A DNA stretch of 64,000 bases from positions 496,001 to 560,000 of the forward strand of contig NZ_CBDCEO010000013.1 of assembly GCF_965215815.1 (NCBI RefSeq), written 5' to 3'. The notes beneath the pieces are model-generated. The model was not told the origin of the DNA. It did no database searches and worked only from the letters and a program-made list of their open reading frames with translations. Position numbers and translations under genes: made by a program. Below are positions 42,654-50,609 of this stretch, piece by piece (within the stretch, counting starts at the first letter, position 1; every line of letters starts with the position of its first letter). The stretch is from Poriferisodalis sp965215815. Lineage in GTDB: Bacteria; Actinomycetota; Acidimicrobiia; Acidimicrobiales; Poriferisodalaceae.

Positions 42654-45488
42654 GTGCAGCAATACCTCCTGTTCGCCATCGTCGGGCTCGGTTTCGGCTC
42701 CATCTACGCGGCCATCTCGATGGGCGTGGTCATCACCTACCGCGGCACCGGCATCATCAATTTCGCCACTGGCGCGATGGCGATGTGGGGCGCCTACGTC
42801 TTCGATGAGCTGAACCGCACTGGGGATCTTGTGTTCCCCGTGGTCATCATCCCCCACAGCGTGAGCCTCGGTGACGGCTTGGGCTCGGTGCCGTTCGCGC
42901 TGGCGATGGTGCTGGCCGTGCTGTCGTGCAGCCTCATCGGGCTGATGGTGCATATCTTGGTGTTCAGGCCGTTGCGGCGCGCGCCGATCCTGGCGCGCGT
43001 CGTGGCATCGGTCGGCGTGCTGCTGACGATCCAGGCGCTGATCGTGATGCAGTTCTCCAGCACACCCCGAGCGGTTGCCCCGATCCTGCCCAATGAGCCC
43101 GTCAGTCTCGCCGGCATCAGCTTCTCGCGGGACCGCCTGTGGATCACCGCCATCGTTGTGGTGATCGCGGTCGCGTTGTGGGCGTGGTTCCGATTCACAC
43201 GATTGGGCCTCGCCACGAGAGCCTCCGCGGAGAATGAACGAGCCATCAGCCTGGCCCGCTACTCGCCGCAGGTCCTCGCCGGCTCCACTTGGGTGCTGTC
43301 GGGCACAGTCGTCGGCTTCATTGTGATCTTGACCGCCCCGACGGTGATCCTGAATCCGCTGACCTACGTGCTTGCCATCGTGCCGGCGCTGGCTGCTGCG
43401 CTCGTCGGACGGCTCTCGTCGATCGCGATCACGGTCGCCGCAGCGCTGGGCTTGGGGATCGTCCAATCGATCGTGGTGTTCCAGACCACCAAGTCGTGGT
43501 GGCCCGACTGGGCAGTGACCGGACTTGGCGACGCAGTGCCGTTCGTGGTCATCGTCATCGCGCTCTTCGTGGTCGGTGATTCGTTGCCGAGCCGCGGTGC
43601 AGTCGAGTCGGACCCGCTGCCCGAGGTGTACCGGCCGAAGATGCGTCCTGCGGTGATCGTGCCAGTGGTGATTGGCGCCGGTGTGTTGGCCACGCTGACC
43701 TCAGGCAGCTATCGCTACGGGGTCATCACCAGCATGATCGTGACGATCATCATGCTGTCGCTGGTGGTGCTCACCGGTTTGGTCGGGCAGATCTCGCTGG
43801 CACAGGCCGGCATCGCCGGCACCGCTGGATTCGCGCTCAGCAAGCTCGGCGATGTCGCGGGCATCCCGTTCCCGATCTCGCCGCTGCTGGCAGCACTGGT
43901 GGCGACGGTCTTCGGCGTGCTGATCGGCATCCCGGCACTGCGCATCCGCGGTGCTCAGTTGGCTGTCGTCACCCTGGCCGGGGCTGTAGCGCTCGAGAAG
44001 TTCATCTTCCGCAACGCCAGGTTGGCCGAAGCAGCCGGGAATCCGATCTCGGATCCGACACTGTTCGGCTTCGACATGGGTGTGCGCGAGGGACGCACCA
44101 TCGCACGCGTCGAGTTCGCCTTCCTCGTGCTGATCGTCGTGACGGTCTGCGCGATCCTCGTCGGGAACCTGGCCCGCAGCGCGACCGGTCGACGATTCCT
44201 GGCGGTCAGATCGAACGAGCGTGCTGGCGCATCGGTGGGCATCTCGATTGCGAACACCAAGCTGCTGGCGTTCGGCATCGCCTCGTTCCTGGCCGGGGTG
44301 GGCGGCGCGTTCATCGGGTACAGCCGCGGGCAGCTCTCGGCGGACAGCTTCTCCGTGCTGGTCGGGCTGAGCTTCTTGGCGTTCGCCTATCTGGGCGGGA
44401 TCACCACCGTCTCAGGAGCAATCGTTGCCGGGACCTTCGCGCCCCTGGGCCTCGGTTTCGTGATCTTCGACCGCGCCTTCGACCTAGGAACGGCATACCA
44501 ACTCCTCGCGGGCATCGGCCTGGTGCTCACGGCAATCTTCAACCCTGAGGGGATCGCAGGCGCCAACCGCAAGAACTTCGACAAGCTGAAAGCGGTGCTC
44601 GCAGCTCGAGCAGCCGCGAAGGCCGCTGGGGCAGATGGCGCAGACGCGTCTCCTCTGAGCAGCGCTGAACACACCGCTTCGGCTCCCCGGGCCACTCCCG
44701 CCCTTGCGGCGCGAGATCGGCCGAGCTTCGACGATGCGCCCAATGTGCTCGCTGTTGACCGCCTGACGGTCCGCTATGGCGGTCTGAAGGCAGTCGATGA
44801 AGCGTCGCTGAAGGTCCGTGAAGGCCAAATTGTCGGGCTGATCGGGCCGAACGGCGCCGGCAAGACCACGATGATCGATGCGCTGACGGGGTTCGTCCCC
44901 TCTGAAGGGCGGATCGAGTACTGCGGCGTGGAATTCACCTCAGAATTGCCGTACCAGCGGGCGCGCATGGGCCTCTCGCGCACGTGGCAGTCGCTGGAAC
45001 TGTTCGGGGATCTCTCGGTGCGTGAGAACGTGCAAGTCGCGGACGAGCGAGCCTCGATCCGTTCCGTACTTGCGGACATGGTGGTTCCGGCTCGCCCGTC
45101 GGACCTCTCCCGTGTTGACGCTGCGCTGGAACTCGTCGGCCTCACCGATGATGCGGACGCTCGCCCGGGCGACCTGCCGCTGGGCCGCCAGAAGCTGGTC
45201 GGCGTGGCCCGGGCACTGGCCGGAACGCCTCGAGTGATGCTGGCCGACGAGCCTGCGGCCGGTCTCGACACCGCCGAGAGCCGGACGCTGGGCCGCGAAA
45301 TCGTCGACATCGCCGAGGGCGGTGTGTCAATCCTGCTGATCGACCACGACATGGGCCTCGTGCTCGAAGTCTGCGACTACATCTACGTGCTCGACTTCGG
45401 TCAGATCATCGCCGAGGGCACCCCGGCCGACATACGGGCGAACGAGGCCGTCATTGACGCCTACCTTGGTTCCGAGGTCCACACATGA
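42654..45488 (+). CDS. Fused LivH-LivM-LivG branched-chain-type ABC transporter (copy 1)
   Basis: A 944-residue single polypeptide with three normally separate subunits. LivH-like permease at about 1-300 (starts MQQYLLFAIVGLGFGSIYAA, with GTGIINFATGAM); LivM-like permease at about 320-640 (VVLTGLVGQISLAQAGIAGTA, IPALRIRGAQLAVVTLAGAV); a linker (about 640-690); LivG-like ATPase at about 695-944 with Walker A GPNGAGKT (731-738), signature LPLGRQ and Walker B VMLADEPAAGLD. GTG start. The ATPase would pair with LivF from the next gene. No frameshift or stop at the joints. Confidence 0.93.
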   Translation: MQQYLLFAIVGLGFGSIYAAISMGVVITYRGTGIINFATGAMAMWGAYVFDELNRTGDLVFPVVIIPHSVSLGDGLGSVPFALAMVLAVLSCSLIGLMVHILVFRPLRRAPILARVVASVGVLLTIQALIVMQFSSTPRAVAPILPNEPVSLAGISFSRDRLWITAIVVVIAVALWAWFRFTRLGLATRASAENERAISLARYSPQVLAGSTWVLSGTVVGFIVILTAPTVILNPLTYVLAIVPALAAALVGRLSSIAITVAAALGLGIVQSIVVFQTTKSWWPDWAVTGLGDAVPFVVIVIALFVVGDSLPSRGAVESDPLPEVYRPKMRPAVIVPVVIGAGVLATLTSGSYRYGVITSMIVTIIMLSLVVLTGLVGQISLAQAGIAGTAGFALSKLGDVAGIPFPISPLLAALVATVFGVLIGIPALRIRGAQLAVVTLAGAVALEKFIFRNARLAEAAGNPISDPTLFGFDMGVREGRTIARVEFAFLVLIVVTVCAILVGNLARSATGRRFLAVRSNERAGASVGISIANTKLLAFGIASFLAGVGGAFIGYSRGQLSADSFSVLVGLSFLAFAYLGGITTVSGAIVAGTFAPLGLGFVIFDRAFDLGTAYQLLAGIGLVLTAIFNPEGIAGANRKNFDKLKAVLAARAAAKAAGADGADASPLSSAEHTASAPRATPALAARDRPSFDDAPNVLAVDRLTVRYGGLKAVDEASLKVREGQIVGLIGPNGAGKTTMIDALTGFVPSEGRIEYCGVEFTSELPYQRARMGLSRTWQSLELFGDLSVRENVQVADERASIRSVLADMVVPARPSDLSRVDAALELVGLTDDADARPGDLPLGRQKLVGVARALAGTPRVMLADEPAAGLDTAESRTLGREIVDIAEGGVSILLIDHDMGLVLEVCDYIYVLDFGQIIAEGTPADIRANEAVIDAYLGSEVHT

Positions 45489-45512
45489 GCCCCCTCACAT
45501 GAGGCCGTCAAC

Positions 45513-46277
45513 ATGAACGCAGTGGAAACCGCGACGCCGAACGGCGGTGCCGCTGCGACCCCTGCGCTGGACGTACGGAACCTGGTTGCCGGTTGGGGCG
45601 GCGTGCCGGCCGTGCGTGACCTGTCCCTGCACGTCCATCCCGGGGAGGTGGTGGCGCTGCTCGGACCCAACGGCGCAGGCAAGACGACGACGCTATTGAC
45701 CATCGCCGGGGTCCTAAAGCCCATCGACGGCGAGATCGATGTGCTGGGCATGCCTCTCGATGGTGCCAGCGCACATCAGGTGGCCCGCAGGGGCGCCGCG
45801 TTGCTGCCCGAGGACCGCGGCATCTTTTTCCAGCTCAGCGTGGCGGAGAACCTGCGCCTGCACTGCCACCGTCGCAGCGAAGTCACCGAGGCCGACGTGA
45901 TCGGCTGGTTCCCGGCCCTGGGCCCACTCCTGGACCGCCGCACGGGACTGCTCTCGGGCGGCGAGCAGCAGATGCTGGCACTGGGCTGCAAGCTCATCGC
46001 CGATCCGAAGCTGCTGATGGTGGACGAGATGAGCCTCGGCTTGGCGCCCATCATCGTGGAGCGCCTGCTGCCGGTCGTGCGACGCATCGCGGATGAGACC
46101 GGGACGGCAGTGCTGCTCGTGGAGCAGCACGTCCACGCCGCACTAGCCATCACCGACCGGGCGTACGTGCTCAATCACGGCGAGCTGGCGCTGTCAGGCA
46201 CTGCCGCCGAATTGGCGCAACGGCCCGAGGTGCTTGAGGCCAGCTATCTCGGCGAGCGCACACTCGACCACGAGTAG
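45513..46277 (+). CDS. livF: LivF-type ABC transporter ATP-binding protein
   Basis: A 254-residue ATPase. VALLGPNGAGKTTTLLTIAG (Walker A), LLPEDRGIFFQLSVAENL (Q-loop region), LLSGGEQQMLALGCKL (signature), LLMVDEMSLGLAP (Walker B, with M before S in the D-loop region as in LivF proteins), and the H-loop in VEQHVHAALA. Only one livF for two fused permease copies, so it may serve both. ATG 24 bp after copy 1; copy 2 binding protein starts 13 bp downstream. Confidence 0.93.
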   Translation: MNAVETATPNGGAAATPALDVRNLVAGWGGVPAVRDLSLHVHPGEVVALLGPNGAGKTTTLLTIAGVLKPIDGEIDVLGMPLDGASAHQVARRGAALLPEDRGIFFQLSVAENLRLHCHRRSEVTEADVIGWFPALGPLLDRRTGLLSGGEQQMLALGCKLIADPKLLMVDEMSLGLAPIIVERLLPVVRRIADETGTAVLLVEQHVHAALAITDRAYVLNHGELALSGTAAELAQRPEVLEASYLGERTLDHE

Positions 46278-46290
46278 CGTCGAGAACCTC

Positions 46291-47670
46291 ATGACATCTC
46301 GACTGTCTCGACTGTCTCGACTGCTCGCACTGCTCTTCGCGTTCAGCATTGTCGCGGCAGCATGCGGCAGTTCCGACGACGGTGGCGCTGACGAACCGGC
46401 GGCCACGACGGCACCCGACGATGCCGGTGACACGACGGACACCGTCGTCACGACCGATGACGGGGCCGCCAGCGGCGACACGTCCACGGGTGAAGCGGCA
46501 GGCGACGGCGACGATGACATGCCTGAGGGCCCGACTGTCATCGACCGCACTGGAGAGGTCATCCGGGTCGGCTACGTCAACACCGAGGGAGGTGCCATCT
46601 CCCTGCCGGAGCTGCGAGTCGGTGGCGAGGTCGCAATCGGGGTCATCAATGCTTCAGGCGGGATCCACGGAGCGATGATCGAAACGGTCGTCTGCCTCAC
46701 TGACGGCACGCCTGAAGGTGCCATCAACTGCGCAGTGAAGCTCATTGAGGAAGACATTGTCTTGGCCTACATGGGGGTCGAGCTGGCCTCAGAGGCTGCG
46801 ATCCACCATTGGCTTGACGCCGGCATTCCCTATGTCTCGTCCAACTCGTGGGGCCCCACCGAGAGAAACAGTCCTGGCGCGTTCTTGCTGCACGCGGCAT
46901 CCGGCGCCTACGCCGTGGGCCCGGCCAAGACGTTCAAGGATCTGGGCATCGACCACATCGGCGTGATCACCCAGGACTCGCCCACCGGCTTGGACTTCCT
47001 GGACAACATCATCGGGCCCGTCCTCGAACACAACGGGATTGAGATGGAGCGCATCGTGGTCGATTCCGCAGCACCCGATTGGACCGCGGCAATCGCAGCG
47101 GCGCAGACATCGGGCGTCGAAGGACTCATGGGCCATCTGGACGAGTTCGGCTGCATCGGCATGGTCGGATCAGCTGCCGCAAGCGGCTTCGACAAGCCGA
47201 TCTTCGCCGGCTCATGCACCGTCTACATCAACCTGTTGGGCGAAGCCGCACTGGGCACCTACACCCAGGGCGACCAGTGGATTCCGTCGATCCAACAGTT
47301 CGCACCGCCCGAGATCGCGGAGCGTCTCGAGGCCTTCAGGGAGCACATGACAGCCGCGGGCTACGCGAACATGATCGACGGCTTCGCCGTGGCCCCGTAC
47401 TCGGCGTGGCGCGAGCTGGAGTTCATCCTGGAGACCATCGAAGGACCGATCACGCCCGAGTCGATCATTGCGGCCTTTGGCAACGCAGGCGAGACACCCG
47501 GCTGGTTCGGTCCCAACCTGCGTTGCGGCCAAGCGCCATGGCCAGCGGAGTCCTCGCACTGCACGTCGGAGATCATGGTCTGGCAGATCCAAGAACGTGA
47601 TGACGGAACGGTGGGCCGGGTGCCGATCGGCGGTGGCTTCTTCGACGCCTATGAGTACAGCGGCCTCTAG
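46291..47670 (+). CDS. Branched-chain amino acid-type ABC transporter substrate-binding lipoprotein (copy 2)
   Basis: A 459-residue lipoprotein, paralogous to 41159-42595. Signal peptide and lipobox AAACGSSDD; a Thr/Asp-rich linker lacking the MADDD repeats; binding-protein domain VIRVGYVNTEGGAISLPELR ... GVINASGGIHGAMI ... CAVKLIEEDIVLAYMG. The same C-terminal NAGETPGWFGP is present in both copies. Pocket residues probably differ, implying a related but distinct substrate. Confidence 0.9.
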   Translation: MTSRLSRLSRLLALLFAFSIVAAACGSSDDGGADEPAATTAPDDAGDTTDTVVTTDDGAASGDTSTGEAAGDGDDDMPEGPTVIDRTGEVIRVGYVNTEGGAISLPELRVGGEVAIGVINASGGIHGAMIETVVCLTDGTPEGAINCAVKLIEEDIVLAYMGVELASEAAIHHWLDAGIPYVSSNSWGPTERNSPGAFLLHAASGAYAVGPAKTFKDLGIDHIGVITQDSPTGLDFLDNIIGPVLEHNGIEMERIVVDSAAPDWTAAIAAAQTSGVEGLMGHLDEFGCIGMVGSAAASGFDKPIFAGSCTVYINLLGEAALGTYTQGDQWIPSIQQFAPPEIAERLEAFREHMTAAGYANMIDGFAVAPYSAWRELEFILETIEGPITPESIIAAFGNAGETPGWFGPNLRCGQAPWPAESSHCTSEIMVWQIQERDDGTVGRVPIGGGFFDAYEYSGL

Positions 47671-47742
47671 ACGCGAGACGCCCACTGACACACAGCATTC
47701 GGCAAACAGAGCATTCACACATGAGGGGTCGGCTCGACTGAA

Positions 47743-50583
47743 GTGCAGCAGTACCTCCTCTTCGCAATCGTCGGGCTGGGATTTGGCTCCATCTACGCGG
47801 CGTTGTCGATGGGCGTGGTCATCACGTACCGGGGCACGGGCATCATCAACTTCGCCACCGGCGCTATGGGGATGTGGGGGGCGTACGTCTTCGAGGAGCT
47901 GAGCCGCACAGGCGATCTGGTGCTGCCAGTCATCGTCGTTCGACACCGCTTCAGCCTGGGTGGCAGTTCGGGCACGGTGCCGTTCCCGACAGCGATCGTG
48001 CTTGCGGTGCTGTCGTGCAGCCTCGTCGGCCTGATGGTGCATTTTCTCGTGTTCCGGCCACTGCGACGCGCCCCGATCCTGGCGCGAGTCGTGGCGTCGG
48101 TAGGCGTGTTGTTGGTGATCCAGGCCTTGATCGTGATGCACTTCACGAGCTCGGCTCGCATCGTCAGCCCGATCCTGCCGAACGAACCCGTGAGCTTCGC
48201 CGGCATCAACTTCTCACGCGACCGCCTGTGGCTCACCGCCGTCGTGTTGGTGACAGCGGTGTTGGCATGGGCCTGGTATCGCTTTACTCGCCTGGGGCTT
48301 GCCACGAGGGCGTCCACCGAGAATGAGCGGGCCATCAGCCTCGCCCGCTACTCGCCGCAGGTCCTCGCCGGCTCGACGTGGGTGCTGTCGAGCACGATCG
48401 TCGGCTTCCTCGTCATCTTGACGTCACCGATCGTGACGTTGAATCCCTTGACCTACGTGCTGGCCATCGTGCCGGCGCTCGCCGCTGCGGTCATCGGCCG
48501 GTTGTTGTCCATCGCCATCACGGTGACGGCCGCGTTCGGTCTCGGCATCATCCAGTCGATCGTCGTCTATCAGACCACCAATCCGTGGTGGCCCGACTGG
48601 GCGATCACCGGGCTGGCCCATGCGCTGCCATTCGGGGTCATCGTAATTGCCCTGTTCGGCTTGGGCCATTCGCTGCCGACCCGAGGTGCGGTCGAGGCTG
48701 ATCCCCTGCCGGAGGTGGTCCGGCCACGGATGCGTCCGTCAGTTGTCGTGCTGGTTGCGCTGGCGGCGGGTGTGTTGACCGTCGTGACCCACGGCAGTTA
48801 CCGCCTGGGCGTCATCACCAGCATGATCATGACGATCGTCATGCTGTCGCTGGTGGTGCTGACGGGTCTGGTCGGGCAGATCTCGCTGGCCCAAGCTGCC
48901 ATCGCCGGGGCTTCGGGTTTCGCGCTCAGCAAGCTGGGCGATTCGATGGGCATCCCGTTTCCCATCTCGCCGCTGCTGGCGGCCCTCATGGCGACGGTGT
49001 TCGGTGTCTTGGTCGGGATTCCAGCCCTTCGCATCCGGGGTGCACAGCTGGCCGTGGTCACCTTGTCGGGTGCCGTCGCGCTCGAGGAGTTCGTCTTCCG
49101 CAATCCCTCCATCACCGGTTTGTTCGGCAACCCCATTTCGGATCCGTCCTTGTTCGGGATCAATCTGGGGGTGCGCGAGGGGCGCAACTTCGCTCGATTG
49201 GAATTCGGGATCCTCGTGCTCATCGTGGTGACCGTGTGCAGTGTCGTGGTCGGAAACCTTGCCCGCAGCGCCACCGGGCGGCGATTCCTGGCAGTGCGAT
49301 CGAACGAGCGCGCTGGTGCCTCGGTCGGGATTTCCGTTGCCAAGACCAAGCTGCTGGCGTTCGGAATTTCCTCGTTCCTGGCTGGCGTGGGCGGTGCGTT
49401 CATCGGCTACAGCCGCGGCCAGCTGTCTGCTGAGAGCTTCGCAGTGCTGATCGGCCTGAGCTTCTTGGCACTCGCCTACTTGTGCGGCATTACCAGTGTT
49501 GCGGGGGCGATCATCGCCGGGATCTTTGCGCCCCTCGGCATCGGCTACGTCGTGGCCGACCGAGCGGCATCGCTGGGGAGGTGGTACCAGTTCCTGGCTG
49601 GCGTCGGACTGGTGCTGACCGCGATCTTCTTCCCCGAAGGCGTCGCCGGTGCATACCGCCAGAACCTCGCGAAGTTCAGGGCCATGCGCTCCGCGAGGCG
49701 TGCGGTGAGGGCCGTCCGTGAAGGCGGCAGCAGCACGGTTGAGCTCCTCGGCGCCGCCGCGGCCCTCGTTGACGCTCCCGCTCTTGTGGCAGACGACGAG
49801 CGCCCGGCGCGCCCGGTGAGCTTCGATGCGGCACCGACGGTGCTCACCGTCGAAAACCTCACGGTGCGATTCAGCGGTCTGAAGGCTGTGGATGGGGCAT
49901 CGCTGCGTATCCGCGAGGGCGAGATCGTGGGGCTGATCGGGCCGAACGGCGCCGGCAAGACAACCTTGGTCGACGCACTGACGGGCTTCGTCCCTTCGCA
50001 AGGGCGCGTCACCTTCTGCGGGCAGGATCTGATCCACCAAGCGCCGCACCGGCGGGCGCGACTTGGCCTGACACGGACGTGGCAGTCGCTCGAGTTGTTC
50101 GGTGACCTGTCGGTACGCGAGAACCTTCAGGTCGCTGTCGAGAGGTCGTCGATCCGTGCCGTGCTTGCCGACATGGTGGTGCCGACGCGACCCGCAGACG
50201 AGTCGCGGGTGGACGAGGCGCTGGAACTCGTGGGTCTGGTCGGTGACGCCGAGGCGCGGCCACAGAATCTGCCGCTCGGCCGTCAGAAGCTCGTCGGAGT
50301 CGCGCGGGCGCTGGCCCCGGGGCCCCGCGTTGTGCTGGCCGATGAGCCTGCCGCCGGCCTGGCCAACACCGAGAGCAGGGCGCTGGGCCGCCGGCTGACC
50401 GACGTGGCGTCGGGCGGCGTGTCGATCCTGTTGATCGACCACGACATGGGCCTCGTGCTGGAAGTCTGCGATTACATCTACGTGCTCGAATTCGGCCAGA
50501 TCATCGCGGAAGGCACGCCGGCGGAGATCCGGGTCAACGAAGCAGTGGTGGATGCCTATCTCGGCTCAGGCACCCACGCCTGA
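47743..50583 (+). CDS. Fused LivH-LivM-LivG branched-chain-type ABC transporter (copy 2)
   Basis: A 946-residue paralogue of 42654-45488, identical for the first 20 residues (MQQYLLFAIVGLGFGSIYAA) and very similar throughout. LivH-like at about 1-300, LivM-like at about 320-645, LivG-like at about 700-946 with GPNGAGKT, LPLGRQ signature and VVLADEPAAGLANTES. The usual D-loop Asp (AGLD in copy 1) is replaced: GLAN. No dedicated livF follows; the operon ends here, 26 bp from a convergent gene. Confidence 0.93.
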   Translation: MQQYLLFAIVGLGFGSIYAALSMGVVITYRGTGIINFATGAMGMWGAYVFEELSRTGDLVLPVIVVRHRFSLGGSSGTVPFPTAIVLAVLSCSLVGLMVHFLVFRPLRRAPILARVVASVGVLLVIQALIVMHFTSSARIVSPILPNEPVSFAGINFSRDRLWLTAVVLVTAVLAWAWYRFTRLGLATRASTENERAISLARYSPQVLAGSTWVLSSTIVGFLVILTSPIVTLNPLTYVLAIVPALAAAVIGRLLSIAITVTAAFGLGIIQSIVVYQTTNPWWPDWAITGLAHALPFGVIVIALFGLGHSLPTRGAVEADPLPEVVRPRMRPSVVVLVALAAGVLTVVTHGSYRLGVITSMIMTIVMLSLVVLTGLVGQISLAQAAIAGASGFALSKLGDSMGIPFPISPLLAALMATVFGVLVGIPALRIRGAQLAVVTLSGAVALEEFVFRNPSITGLFGNPISDPSLFGINLGVREGRNFARLEFGILVLIVVTVCSVVVGNLARSATGRRFLAVRSNERAGASVGISVAKTKLLAFGISSFLAGVGGAFIGYSRGQLSAESFAVLIGLSFLALAYLCGITSVAGAIIAGIFAPLGIGYVVADRAASLGRWYQFLAGVGLVLTAIFFPEGVAGAYRQNLAKFRAMRSARRAVRAVREGGSSTVELLGAAAALVDAPALVADDERPARPVSFDAAPTVLTVENLTVRFSGLKAVDGASLRIREGEIVGLIGPNGAGKTTLVDALTGFVPSQGRVTFCGQDLIHQAPHRRARLGLTRTWQSLELFGDLSVRENLQVAVERSSIRAVLADMVVPTRPADESRVDEALELVGLVGDAEARPQNLPLGRQKLVGVARALAPGPRVVLADEPAAGLANTESRALGRRLTDVASGGVSILLIDHDMGLVLEVCDYIYVLEFGQIIAEGTPAEIRVNEAVVDAYLGSGTHA

Positions 50584-50609
50584 GTCGCGGCGAGGAGCAC
50601 GCGTAGCGG

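Noticed and set aside
42582..43466. Long antisense frames across the fused transporter genes
   Set aside because: They mirror third-position GC of the coding strand and lack domain signals.
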